This document shows, piece by piece, positions 22,101 to 37,100 of a stretch of DNA of 64,000 bases (the stretch's first letter is position 1; each line of letters starts with the position of its first letter). A program made the position numbers and the translations under genes. The notes under the pieces were generated by a model. That model was not told where the DNA came from, made no database searches, and worked only from the letters and a program-made list of their open reading frames with translations. Origin of the DNA: Paraescarpia echinospica (taxonomy: Eukaryota > Annelida > Polychaeta > Sabellida > Siboglinidae); the NCBI GenBank assembly GCA_020002185.1, contig CM034539.1:1110355-1174354 (forward strand), in the 5' to 3' direction.

Positions 22101-25100
22101 AATCATGACGCTTGTTGGTGTTATGTAGCGTCACCTATCTGATTGAATGGACCAAAACGTACATGTATCTCTGTGAAGTGTCAGTAAGATACGACTTTAA
22201 ATAATTCACAATCATGACGCTTGTTGGTGTTATGTAGCGTCACCTATCTGATTGAATGGACCAAAACGTACATGTATCTCTGTGAAGTGTCAGTAAGATA
22301 CGACTTTAAATAATTCACAATCATGACGCTTGTTGGTGTTATGTAGCGTCACCTATCTGATTGAATGAACCAAAACGTACATGTATCTCTGTGAAGTGTC
22401 AGTAAGATACGACTTTAAATAATTCACAATCATGACGCTTGTTGGTGTTATGTAGCGTCACCTATCTGATTGAATGGACCAAAACGTACATGTATCTCTG
22501 TGAAGTGTCGGTAAGATACGACTTTAAATAATTCACAATCATGACGCTTGTTGGTGTTATGCAGCGTCACCTATCTGATTGAATGGACCAAAACGTACAT
22601 GTATCTCTGTGAAGTGTCAGTAAGATACGACTTTAAATAATTCACAATCATGACGCTTGTTGGTGTTATGCAGCGTCACCTATCTGATTGAATGGACCAA
22701 AACGTACATGTATCTCTGTGAAGTGTCGTAAGATACGACTTTAAATAATTCACAATCATGAGGCTTGTTGGTGTTATGCAGCGTCACCTATCTGATTGAA
22801 TGGACCAAAACGTACATGTATCTCTGTGAAGTGTCAGTAAGATACGACTTTAAATAATTCACAATCATGACGCTTGTTGGTGTTATGCAGCGTCACCTAT
22901 CTGATTGAATGGACCAAAACGTACATGTATCTCTGTGAAGTGTCAGTAAGATACGACTTTAAATAATTCACAATCATGACGCTTGTTGGTGTTATGTAGC
23001 GTCACCTATCTGATTGAATGGACCAAAACGTACATGTATCTCTGTGAAGTGTCAGTAAGATACGACTTTAAATAATTCACAATCATGACGCTTGTTGGTG
23101 TTATGTAGCGTCACCTATCTGATTGAATGGACCAAAACGTACATGTATCTATGTGAAGTGTCAGTAAGATACGACTTTAAATAATTCAGAATCATGACGC
23201 TTGTTGGTGTTGTGCAGCGTCACCTATCTCATTGAATGGAACAAAACGTACATGTATCTCTGTGAAGTGTCAGTAAGATACGACTTTAAATAATTCACAA
23301 TCATGACGCTTGTTGGTGTTATGCAGCGTCACCTATCTGATTGAATGGAACAAAACGTACATGTATCTCTGTGAAGTGTCAGTAAGATACGACTTTAAAT
23401 AATTCACAATCATGACGCTTGTTGGTGTTATGTAGCGTCACCTATCTGATTGAACGGACCAAAACGTACATGTATCTCTGTGAAGTGTCGGTAAGATACG
23501 ACTTTAAATAATTCACAATCATGACGCTTGTTGGTGTTATGCAGCGTCACCTATCTGATTGAATGGACCAAAACGTACATGTATCTCTGTGAAGTGTCAG
23601 TAAGATACGACTTTAAATAATTCACAATCATGACGCTTGTTGGTCTTATGTAGCGTCACCTATCTGATTGAATCGACCAAAACGTACATGTATCTCTTTG
23701 AAGTGTCAGTAAGATACGACTTTAAATAATTCACAAACATGACGCTTGTTGGTGTTATGTAGCGTCACCTATCTGATTGAATGGACCAAAACGTACATGT
23801 ATCTCTGTGAAGTGTCGGTAAGATACGACTTTAAATAATTCACAATCATGACGCTTGTTGGTGTTATGTAGCGTCACCTATCTGATTGAATGGACCAAAA
23901 CGTACATGTATCTCTTTGAAGTGTCAGTAAGATACGACTTTAAATAATTCACAATCATGACGCTTGTTGGTGTTATGTAGCGTCACCTATCTGATTGAAT
24001 GGACCAAAACGTACATGTATCTCTGTGAAGTGTCAGTAAGATACGACTTTAAATAATTCACAATCATGACGCTTGTTGGTGTTATGCAGCGTCACCTATC
24101 TGATTGAATGGACCAAAACGTACATGTATCTCTGTGAAGTGTCAGTAAGATACGACTTTAAATAATTCACAATCATGACGCTTGTTGGTGTTATGCAGCG
24201 TCACCTATCTGATTGAATGGACCAAAACGTACATGTATCTCTGTGAAGTGTCAGTAAGATACGACTTTAAATAATTCACAATCACGACGCTTGTTGGTGT
24301 TATGTAGCGTCACCTATCTGATTGAATGGACCAAAACGTACATGTATCTCTGTGAAGTGTCGGTAAGATACGACTTTAAATAATTCACATTCATGACGCT
24401 TGTTGGTGTTATGCAGCGTCACCTATCTGATTGAATGGACCAAAACGTACATGTATCTCTGTGAAGTGTCAGTAAGATACGACTTTAAATAATTCACAAT
24501 CATGACGCTTGTTGGTGTTATGCAGCGTCACCTATCTGATTGAATGGACCAAAACGTACATGTATCTCTGTGAAGTGTCAGTAAGATACGACTTTAAATA
24601 ATTCACAATCACGAGGCTTGTTGGTGTTATGCAGCGTCACCTATCTGATTGAATGGACCAAAACGTACATGTATCTCTGTGAAGTGTCAGTAAGATACGA
24701 CTTTAAATAATTCACAATCATGACGCTTTTTGGTGTTATGCAGCGTCACCTATCTGATTGAATGGACCAAAACGTACATGTATCTCTGTGAAGTGTCAGT
24801 AAGATACGACTTTAAATAATTCACAATCATGACGCTTGTTGGTGTTATGTAGCGTCACCTATCTGATTGAATGGACCAAAACGTACATGTATCTCTGTGA
24901 AGTGTCAGTAAGATACGACTTTAAATAATTCACAATCATGACGCTTGTTGGTGTTATGTAGCGTCACCTATCTGATTGAATGGACCAAAACGTACATGTA
25001 TCTCTGTGAAGTGTCAGTAAGATACGACTTTAAATAATTCACAATCATGACGCTTGTTGGTGTTATGTAGCGTCACCTATCTGATTGAATGGACCAAAAC

Positions 25101-28100
25101 GTACATGTATCTCTGTGAAGTGTCGGTAAGATACGACTTTAAATAATTCACAATCATGACGCTTGTTGGTGTTATGCAGCGTCACCTATCTGATTGAATG
25201 GACCAAAACGTACATGTATCTCTGTGAAGTGTCAGTAAGATACGACTTTAAATAATTCACAATCATGACGCTTGTTGGTGTTATGTAGCGTCACCTATCT
25301 GATTGAATGGACCAAAACGTACATGTATCTCTGTGAAGTGTCAGTAAGATACGACTTTAAATAATTCACAATCATGACGCTTGTTGGTGTTATGTAGCGT
25401 CACCTATCTGATTGAATGACCAAAACGTACATGTATCTCTGTGAAGTGTCAGTAAGATACGACTTTAAATAATTCACAATCATGACGCGTGCTGGTGTTA
25501 TGTAGCGTCACCTATCTGATTGAATGGACCAAAACGTACATGTATCTCTGTGAAGTGTCAGTAAGATACGACTTTAAATAATTCACAATCATGACGCTTG
25601 TTGGTGTTATGCAGCGTCACCTATCTGATTGAATGGACCAAAACGTACATGTATCTCTGTGAAGTGTCAGTAAGATACGACTTTAAATAATTCACAATCA
25701 TGACGCTTGTTGGTGTTATGTAGCGTCACCTATCTGATTGAATGGACCAAAACGTACATGTATCTCTGTGAAGTGTCAGTAAGATACGACTTTAAATAAT
25801 TCACAATCATGACGCTTGTTGGTGTTATGCAGCGTCACCTATCTGATTGAATGGACCAAAACGTACATGTATCTCTGTGAAGTGTCAGTAAGATACGACT
25901 TTAAATAATTCACAATCATGACGCTTGTTGGTGTTATGCAGCGTCACCTATCTGATTGAATGGACCAAAACGTACATGTATCTCTGTGAAGTGTCAGTAA
26001 GATACGACTTTAAATAATTCACAATCATGACGCTTGTTGGTGTTATGTAGCGTCACCTATCTGATTGAACGGACCAAAACGTACATGTATCTCTGTGAAG
26101 TGTCAGTAAGATACGACTTTAAATAATTCACAATCATGACGCTTGTTGGTGTTATGTAGCGTCACCTATCTGATTGAATGGACCAAAACGTACATGTATC
26201 TCTGTGAAGTGTCAGTAAGATACGACTTTAAATAATTCACAATCATGACGCTTGATGGTGTTATGCAGCGTCACCTATCTGATTGAATGGACCAAAACGT
26301 ACATGTATCTCTGTGAAGTGTCAGTAAGATAAGACTTTAAATAATTCACAATCATGACGCTTGTTGGTGTTATGTAGCGTCACCTATCTGATTGAATGGA
26401 CCAAAACGTACATGTATCTCTGTGAAGTGTCAGTAAGATACGACTTTAAATAATTCACAATCATGACGCTTGTTGGTGTTATGCAGCATCACCTATCTGA
26501 TTGAATGGACCAAAACGTACATGTATCTCTGTGAAGTGTCAGTAAGATACGACTTTAAATAATTCACAATCATGACGCGTGTTGGTGTTATGTAGCGTCA
26601 CCTATCTGATTGAATGGACCAAAACGTACATGTATCTTTGTGAAGTGTCAGTAAGATACGACTTTAAATAATTCACAATCATGACGCTTGTTGGTGTTAT
26701 GCAGCATCACCTATCTGATTGAATGGACCAAAACGTACATGTATCTGTGTGAAGTGTCAGTAAGATACGACTTTAAATAATTCACAATCATGACGCTTGT
26801 TGGTGTTATGTAGCGTCACCTATCTGATTGAATGGACCAAAACGTACATGTATCTCTGTGAAGTGTCAGTAAGATACGACTTTAAATAATTCACAATCAT
26901 GACGCTTGTTGGTGTTATGTAGCGTCACCTATCTGATTGAATGAACCAAAACGTACATGTATCTCTGTGAAGTGTCAGTAAGATACGACTTTAAATAATT
27001 CACAATCATGACGCTTGTTGGTGTTATGTTGCGTCACCTATCTGATTGAATGGACCAAAACGTACATGTATCTCTGTGAAGTGTCAGTAAGATACGACTT
27101 TAAATAATTCACAATCATGACGCTTGTTGGTGTTATGTAGCGTCACCTATCTGATTGAATGGACCAAAACGTACATGTATCTCTGTGAAGTGTCAGTAAG
27201 ATACGATTTTAAATAATTCACAATCATGACGCTTGTTGGTGTTATGCAGAGTCACATATCTGATTGAATGGACCAAAACGTACATGTATCTCTGTGAAGT
27301 GTCAGTAAGATACGACTTTAAATAATTCACAATCACGACGCTTGTTGGTGTTATGTAGCGTCACCTATCTGATTGAATGGACCAAAACGTACATGTATCT
27401 CTGTGAAGTGTCAGTAAGATACGACTTGAAATAATTCAGAATCATGACGCTTGTTGGTGTTGTGCAGCGTCACCTATCTCATTGAATGGAACAAAACGTA
27501 CATGTATCTCTGTGAAGTGTCAGTAAGATACGACTTTATATAATTCACAATCATGACGCTTGTTGGTGTTATGCAGCGTCACCTATCTGATTGAATGGAC
27601 CAAAACGTACATGTATCTCTGTGAAGTGTCAGTAAGATACGACTTTAAATAATTCACAATCATGACGCTTGTTGGTGTTATGTAGCGTCACCTATCTGAT
27701 TGAACGGACCAAAACGTACATGTATCTCTGTGAAGTGTCAGTAAGATACGACTTTAAATAATTCACAATCATGACGCGTGTTGGTGTTATGTAGCGTCAC
27801 CTATCTGATTGAATGGACCAAAACGTACATGTATCTCTGTGAAGTGTCAGTAAGATACGACTTTAAATAATTCACAATCATGACGCTTGTTGGTGTTATG
27901 CAGCGTCACCTATCTGATTGAATGGACCAAAACGTACATGTATCTCTGTGAAGTGTCAGTAAGATACGACTTTAAATAATTCACAATCATGACGCTTGTT
28001 GGTGTTATGTAGCATCACCTATCTGATTGAATGGACCAAAACGTACATGTATCTCTGTGAAGTGTCAGTAAGATACGACTTTAAATAATTCACAATCATG

Positions 28101-31100
28101 ACGCTTGTTGGTGTTATGCAGCATCACGTATCTGATTGAATGGACCAAAACGTACATGTATCTCTGTGAAGTGTCAGTAAGATACGACTTTAAATAATTC
28201 ACAATCATGACGCTTGTTGGTGTTATGTAGCGTCACCTATCTGATTGAATGGACCAAAACGTACATGTATCTCTGTGAAGTGTCAGTAAGATACGACTTT
28301 AAATAATTCACAATCATGACGCTTGTTGGTGTTATGCAGCGTCACCTATCTGATTGAATGGACCAAAACGTACATGTATCTCTGTGAAGTGTCAGTAAGA
28401 TACGACTTTAAATAATTCACAATCATGACGCTTGTTGGTGTTATGTAGCGTCACCTATCTGATTGAATGGACCAAAACGTACATGTATCTCTGTGAAGTG
28501 TCAGTAAGATACGACTTTAAATAATTCACAATCATGACGCTTGTTGGTGTTATGCAGCATCACCTATCTGATTGAATGGACCAAAACGTACATGTATCTC
28601 TGTGAAGTGTCAGTAAGATACGACTTTAAATAATTCACAATCATGACGCTTGTTGGTGTTATGTAGCGTCACCTATCTGATTGAATGGACCAAAACGTAC
28701 ATGTATCTCTGTGAAGAGTCAGTAAGATACGACTTTAAATAATTCACAATCATGACGCTTGTTGGTGTTATGTAGCGTCACCTATCTGATTGAATGGACC
28801 AAAACGTACATGTATCTCTGTGAAATGTCAGTAAGGTACGACTTTAAATAATTCACAATCATGAAGCTTGTTGGTGTTATGTAGCGTCACCTATCTGATT
28901 GAATTGACCAAAACGTACATGTATCTCTGTGAAGTGTCAGTAAGATACGACTTTAAATAATTCACAATCATGACGCTTGTTGGTGTTATGTAGCGTCACC
29001 TATCTGATTGAATGGACCAAAACGTACATGTATCTCTGTGAAGTGTCAGTAAGATACGACTTTAAATAATTCACAATCATGAAGCTTGTTGGTGTTATGT
29101 AGCGTCACCTATCTGATTGAATGGATCAAAACGTACATGTATCTCTGTGAAGTGTCAGTAAGATACGAATTTAAATAATTCACAATCATGACGCTTGTTG
29201 GTGTTATTCAGCATCACCTATCTGATTGAATGGACCAAAACGTACATGTATCTCTGTGAAGTGTCAGTAAGATACGACTTTAAATAATTCACAACCATGA
29301 CGCTTGTTGGTGTTATGTAGCATCACCTATCTGATTGAATGGACCAAAACGTACATGTATCTCTGTGAAGTGTCAGTAAGATACGACTTTAAATAATTCA
29401 CAATCATGACGCTTGTTGGTGTTATGTAGCGTCACCTATCTGATTGAATGGACGAAAACGTACATGTATCTCTGTGAAGTGTCGGTAAGATACGACTTTA
29501 AATAATTCACAATCATGACGCTTGTTGGTGTTATGCAGCATCACCTATCTGATTGAATGGACCAAAACGTACATGTATCTCTGTGAAGTGTCAGTAAGAT
29601 ACGACTTTAAATAATTCGCAATCATGACGCTTGTTGGTGTTATGTAGCGTCACCTATCTGATTGAATGGACCAAACGTTACGTCAGTAGATATCGATATC
29701 ATCATGGATACCCATCTGACTTTCGTTGAAATGTACCAAAACGTACATGTATCTCTGTGAAGTGTCGGTAAGATACGACTTTAAATAATTCACAATCATG
29801 ACGCTTGTTGGTGTTATGCAGCGTCACCTATCTGATTGAATGGACCAAAACGTACATGTATCTCAGTGAAGTGTCGGTAAGATACGACTTTAAATAATTC
29901 ACAATCATGACGCTTGTTGGTGTTATGCAGCATAACCTATTTGATTGAATGGACGAAAACGTACATGTATCTCTGTGAAGTGTCAGTAAGATACGACTTT
30001 AAATAATTCACAATCATGACGCTTGTTGGTGTTATGCAGCATCACTTATCTGATTGAATGGACCAAAACGTACATGTATCTCTGTGAAGTGTCGGTAAGA
30101 TACGACTTTAAATAATTCACAATCATGACGCTTGTTGGTGTTATGTAGCGTCACCTATCTGATTGAATGGACCAAAACGTACATGTATCTCTGTGAAGTG
30201 TCAGTAAGATACGACTTTAAATAATTCACAATCATGACGCTTGTTGGTGTTATGTAGCATCACCTATCTGATTGAATGGACCAAAACGTACATGTATCTC
30301 TGTGAAGTGTCAGTAAGATACGACTTTAAATAATTCACAATCATGACGCTTGTTGGTGTTATGTAGCGTCACCTATCTGATTGAATGAACCAAAACGTAC
30401 ATGTATCTCTGTGAAGTGTCAGTAAGATACGACTTTAAATAATTCACAATCATGACGCTTGTTGGTGTTATGTTGCGTCACCTATCTGATTGAATGGACC
30501 AAAACGTACATGTATCTCTGTGAAGTGTCAGTAAGATACGACTTTAAATAATTCACAATCATGACGCTTGTTGGTGTTATGTAGCGTCACCTATCTGATT
30601 GAATGGACCAAAACGTACATGTATATCTGTGAAGTGTCAGTAAGATACGACTTTAAATAATTCACAATCATGACGCTTGTTGGTGTTATGTAGCGTCACC
30701 TATCTGATTGAATGGACCAAAACGTACATGTATCTCTGTGAAGTGTCAGTAAGATACGACTTTAAATAATTCACAATCATGACGCTTGTTGGTGTTATGT
30801 AGCGTCACCTATCTGATTGAATGGACCAAAACGTACATGTATCTCTGTGAAGTGTCAGTAAGATACGACTTTAAATAATTCACAATCATGAAGCTTGTTG
30901 GTGTTATGTAGCGTCACCTATCTGATTGAATGGATCAAAACGTACATGTATCTCTGTGAAGTGTCAGTAAGATACGAATTTAAATAATTCACAATCATGA
31001 CGCTTGTTGGTGTTATTCAGCATCACCTATCTGATTGAATGGACCAAAACGTACATGTATCTCTGTGAAGTGTCAGTAAGATACGACTTTAAATAATTCA

Positions 31101-34100
31101 CAACCATGACGCTTGTTGGTGTTATGTAGCATCACCTATCTGATTGAATGGACCAAAACGTACATGTATCTCTGTGAAGTGTCAGTAAGATACGACTTTA
31201 AATAATTCACAATCATGACGCTTGTTGGTGTTATGTAGCGTCACCTATCTGATTGAATGGACCAAAACGTACATGTATCTCTGTGAAGTGTCGGTAAGAT
31301 ACGACTTTAAATAATTCACAATCATGACGCTTGTTGGTGTTATGCAGCGTCACCTATCTGATTGAATGGACCAAAACGTACATGTATCTCTGTGAAGTGT
31401 CAGTAAGATACGACTTTAAATAATTCACAATCATGACGCTTGCTGGTGTTATGTAGCGTCACCTATCTGATTGAATGGACCAAAACGTACATGTATCTCT
31501 GTGAAGTGTCAGTAAGATACGACTTTAAATAATTCACAATCATGACGCTTGTTGGTGTTATGTAGCGTCACCTATCTGATTGAATGGACCAAAACGTACA
31601 TGTATCTCTGTGAAGTGTCGGTAAGATACGACTTTAAATAATTCACAATCATGACGCTTGTTGGTGTTATGCAGCATCACCTATCTGATTGAATGGACCA
31701 AAACGTACATGTATCTCAGTGAAGTGTCGGTAAGATACGACTTTAAATAATTCACAATCATGACGCTTGTTGGTGTTATGCAGCATAACCTATTTGATTG
31801 AATGGACGAAAACGTACATGTATCTCTGTGAAGTGTCAGTAAGATACGACTTTAAATAATTCACAATCATGACGCTTGTTGGTGTTATGCAGCATCACTT
31901 ATCTGATTGAATGGACCAAAACGTACATGTATCTCTGTGAAGTGTCGGTAAGATACGACTTTAAATAATTCACAATCATGACGCTTTTTGGTGTTACGTA
32001 GCGTCACCTATCTGATTGAATGGACCAAAACGTACATGTATCTCTGTGAAGTGTCAGTAAGATACGACTTTAAATAATTCACAATCATGACGCTTGTTGG
32101 TGTTATGTAGCATCACCTATCTGATTGAATGGACCAAAACGTACATGTATATCTGTGAAGTGTCAGTAAGATACGACTTTAAATAATTCACAATCATGAC
32201 GCTTGTTGGTGTTATGCAGAGTCACCTATCTGATTGAATGGACCAAAACGTACATGTATCTCTGTGAAGTGTCAGTAAGATACGACTTTAAATAATTCAC
32301 AATCATGACGCTTGTTGGTGTTACGTAGCGTCTCCTATCTGATTGATTGGACCAAAACGTACATGTATCTCTGTGAAGTGTCAGTAAGATACGACTTTAA
32401 ATAATTCACAATCATGACGCTTGTTGGTGTTGTGTAGCGTCTCCTATCTGATTGAATGGACCAAAACGTACATGTATCTCTGTGAAGTGTCAGTAAGATA
32501 CGACTTTAAATAATTCACAATCATGACGCTTGTTGGTGTTATGCAGCGTCACCTATCTGATTGAATGGACCAAAACGTACATGTATCTCTGTGAAGTGTC
32601 AGTAAGATACGACTTTTAATAATTCACAATCATGACGCTTGTTGGTGTTATGTAGCGTCACCTATCTGATTGAATGGACCAAAACGTACATGTATCTCTT
32701 TGAAGTGTCAGTAAGATACGACTTTAAATAATTCACAATCATGACGCTTGTTGGTGTTATGTAGCGTCACCTATCTGATTGAATGGACCAAAACGTACAT
32801 GTATCTCTGTGAAGTGTCAGTAAGATACGACTTTAAATAATTCACAATCATGACACTTGTTGGTGTTATGCAGCGTCACCTATATGATTGAATGGACCAA
32901 AACGTACATGTATCTCTGTGAAGTGTCAGTAAGATACGACTTTAAATAATTCACAATCATGACGCTTGTTGGTGTTATGCAGCATCACCTATCTAATTGA
33001 ATGGACCAAAACGTACATGTATCTCTGTGAAGTGTCAGTAAGATACGACTTTAAATAATTCACAATCATGACGCTTGTTGGTGTTATGTAGCGTCACCTA
33101 TCTGATTGAACGGACCAAAACGTACATGTATCTCTGTGAAGTGTCGGTAAGATACGACTTTAAATAATTCACAATCATGACGCTTGTTGGTGTTATGCAG
33201 CGTCACCTATCTGATTGAATGGACCAAAACGTACATGTATCTCTGTGAAGTGTCAGTAAGATACGACTTTAAATAATTCACAATCATGAGGCTTGTTGGT
33301 GTTATGCAGCGTCACCTATCTGATTGAATGGACCAAAACGTACATGTATCTCTGTGAAGTGTCAGTAAGATACGACTTTAAATAATTCACAATCATGACG
33401 CTTGTTGGTGTTATGTAGCGTCACCTATCTGATTGAATGGACCAAAACGTACATGTATCTCTGTGAAGTGTCAGTAAGATACGACTTTAAATAATTCACA
33501 ATCATGACGCTTGTTGGTGTTATGCAGCGTCACCTATCTGATTGAATGGACCAAAACGTACATGTATCTCTGTGAAGTGTCAGTAAGATAAGACTTTAAA
33601 TAATTCACAATCATGAAGCTTGTTGGTGTTATGTAGCGTCACCTATCTGATTGAATGGATCAAAACGTACATGTATCTCTGTGAAGTGTCAGTAAGATAC
33701 GACTTTAAATAATTCACAATCATGACGCTTGTTGGTGTTATTCAGCATCACCTATCTGATTGAATGGACCAAAACGTACATGTATCTCTGTGAAGTGTCA
33801 GTAAGATACGACTTTAAATAATTCACAACCATGACGCTTGTTGGTGTTATGTAGCATCACCTATCTGATTGAATGGACCAAAACGTACATGTATCTCTGT
33901 GAAGTGTCAGTAAGATACGACTTTAAATAATTCACAATCATGACGCTTGTTGGTGTTATATAGCGTCACCTATCTGATTGAATGGACCAAAACGTACATG
34001 TATCTCTGTGAAGTGTCGGTAAGATACGACTTTAAATAATTCACAATCATGAGGCTTGTTGGTGTTATGCAGCGTCACCTATCTGATTGAATGGACCAAA

Positions 34101-37100
34101 ACGTACATGTATCTCTGTGAAGTGTCAGTAAGATGCGACTTTAAATAATTCACAATCATGACGCTTGCTGGTGTTATGTAGCGTCACCTATCTGATTGAA
34201 TGGACCAAAACGTACATGTATCTCTGTGAAGTGTCAGTAAGATACGACTTTAAATAATTCACAATCATGACGCTTGTTGGTGTTATGTAGCGTCACCTAT
34301 CTGATTGAATGGACCAAAACGTACATGTATCTCTGTGAAGTGTCGGTAACATACGACTTTAAATAATTCACAATCATGACGCTTGTTGGTGTTATGCAGC
34401 ATCACCTATCTGATTGAATGGACCAAAACGTACATGTATCTCAGTGAAGTGTCGGTAAGATACGACTTTAAATAATTCACAATCATGACGCTTGTTGGTG
34501 TTATGCAGCATAACCTATTTCATTGAATGGACGAAAACGTACATGTATCTCTGTGAAGTGTCAGTAAGATACGACTTTAAATAATTCACAATCATGACGC
34601 TTGTTGGTGTTATGCAGCATCACTTATCTGATTGAATGGACCAAAACGTACATGTATCTCTGTGAAGTGTCGGTAAGATACGACTTTAAATAATTCACAA
34701 TCATGACGCTTGTTGGTGTTATGCAGCGTCACCTATCTGATTGAATGGACCAAAACGTACATGTATCTCTGTGAAGTGTCAGTAAGATACGACTTTAAAT
34801 AATTCACAATCATGACGCTTGTTGGTGTTATGTAGCATCACCTATCTGATTGAATGGACCAAAACGTACATGTATCTCTGTGAAGTGTCAGTAAGATACG
34901 ACTTTAAATAATTCACAATCATGACGCTTGTTGGTGTTATGTAGCGTCACCTATCTGATTGAATGGACCAAAACGTACATGTATCTCTGTGAAGTGTCAG
35001 TAAGATACGACTTTAAATAATTCACAATCATGACGCTTGTTGGTGTTATGTAGCGTCACCTATCTGATTGAATGGACCAAAACGTACATGTATCTCTGTG
35101 AAGTGTCAGTAAGATACGACTTTAAATAATTCACAATCATGACGCTTGTTGGTGTTATGTAGCGTCACCTATCTGATTGAATGGACCAAAACGTACATGT
35201 ATCTCTGTGAAGTGTCAGTAAGATACGACTTTAAATAATTCACAATCATGACGCTTGTTGGTGTTATGCAGCGTCACCTATCTGATTGAATGGACCAAAA
35301 CGTACATGTATCTCTGTGAAGTGTCAGTAAGATACGACTTTAAATAATTCACAATCATGACGCTTGTTGGTGTTATGTAGCGTCACCTATCTGATTGAAT
35401 GGACCAAAACGTACATGTATCTCTGTGAAGTGTCAGTAAGATACGAATTTAAATAATTCACAATAATGACGCTTGTTGGTGTTATGCAGCATCACCTATC
35501 TGATTGAATGCACCAAAACGTACATGTATCTCTGTGAAGTGTCAGTAAGATACGACTTTAAATAATTCACAATCATGACTCGTGTTGGTGTTATGTAGCG
35601 TCACCTATCTGATTGAATGGACCAAAACGTACATGTATCTTTGTGAAGTGTCAGTAAGATACGACTTTAAATAATTCACAATCATGACGCTTGTTGGTGT
35701 TATGCAGCATCACCTATCTGATTGAATGGACCAAAACGTACATGTATCTCTGTGAAGTGTCAGTAAGATACGACTTTAAATAATTCACAATCATGACGCT
35801 TTTTGGTGTTATGTAGCGTCACCTATCTGATTGAATGGACCAAAACGTACATGTATCTCTGTGAAGTGTCAGTAAGATACGACTTTAAATAATTCACAAT
35901 CATGACGCTTGTTGGTGTTATGTAGCGTCACCTATCTGATTGAATGGACCAAAACGTACATGTATCTCTGTGAAATGTCAGTAAGATACGACTTTAAATA
36001 ATTCACAATCATGAAGCTTGTTGGTGTTGTGTAGCGTCACCTATCTGATTGAATTGACCAAAACGTACATGTATCTCTGTGAAGTGTCAGTAAGATACGA
36101 CTTTAAATAATTCACATTCATGACGCTTGTTGGTGTTATGTAGCGTCGCCTATCTGATTGAATGGACCAAAACGTACATGTATCTCTGTGAAGTGTCAGT
36201 AAGATACGACTTTAAATAATTCACAATCATGAAGCTTGTTGGTGTTATGTAGCGTCACCTATCTGATTGAATGGACCAAAACGTACATGTATCTCTGTGA
36301 AGGGTCAGTAAGATACGACTTTAAATAATTCACAATCATAACGCTTGTTGGTGTTATTCAGCATCACCTATCTGATTGAATGGACCAAAACGTACATGTA
36401 TCTCTGTGAAGTGTCAGTAAGATACGACTTTAAATAATTCACAACCATGACGCTTGTTGGTGTTATGTAGCATCACCTATCTGATTGAATGGACCAAAAC
36501 GTACATGTATCTCTGTGAAGTGTCAGTAAGATACGACTTTAAATAATTCACAATCATGACGCTTGTTGGTGTTATGCAGCGTCACCTATCTGATTGAATG
36601 GACCAAAACGTACATGTATCTCTATGAAGTGTCAGTAAGATACGACTTTAAATAATTCACAATCATGACGCTTGTTGGTGTTATGTAGCGTCACCTATCT
36701 GATTGAATGGACCAAAACGTACATGTATCTCTGTGAAGTGTCAGTAAGATACGACTTTAAATAATTCACAATCATGACGCCTGTTGGTGTTATGCAGCAT
36801 CACCTATCTGATTGAATGGACCAAAACGTACATGTATCTCTGTGAAGTGTCAGTAAGATACGACTTTAAATAATTCACAATCATGACGCTTGTTGGTGTT
36901 ATGTAGCATCACCTATCTGATTGAATGGACCAAAACGTACATGTATCTCTGTGAAGTGTCAGTAAGATACGACTTTAAATAATTCACAATCATGACGCTT
37001 GTTGGTGTTATGTAGCGTCACCTATCTGATTGAATGGACCAAAACGTACATGTATCTCTGTGAAATGTCAGTAAGATACGACTTTAAATAATTCACAATC

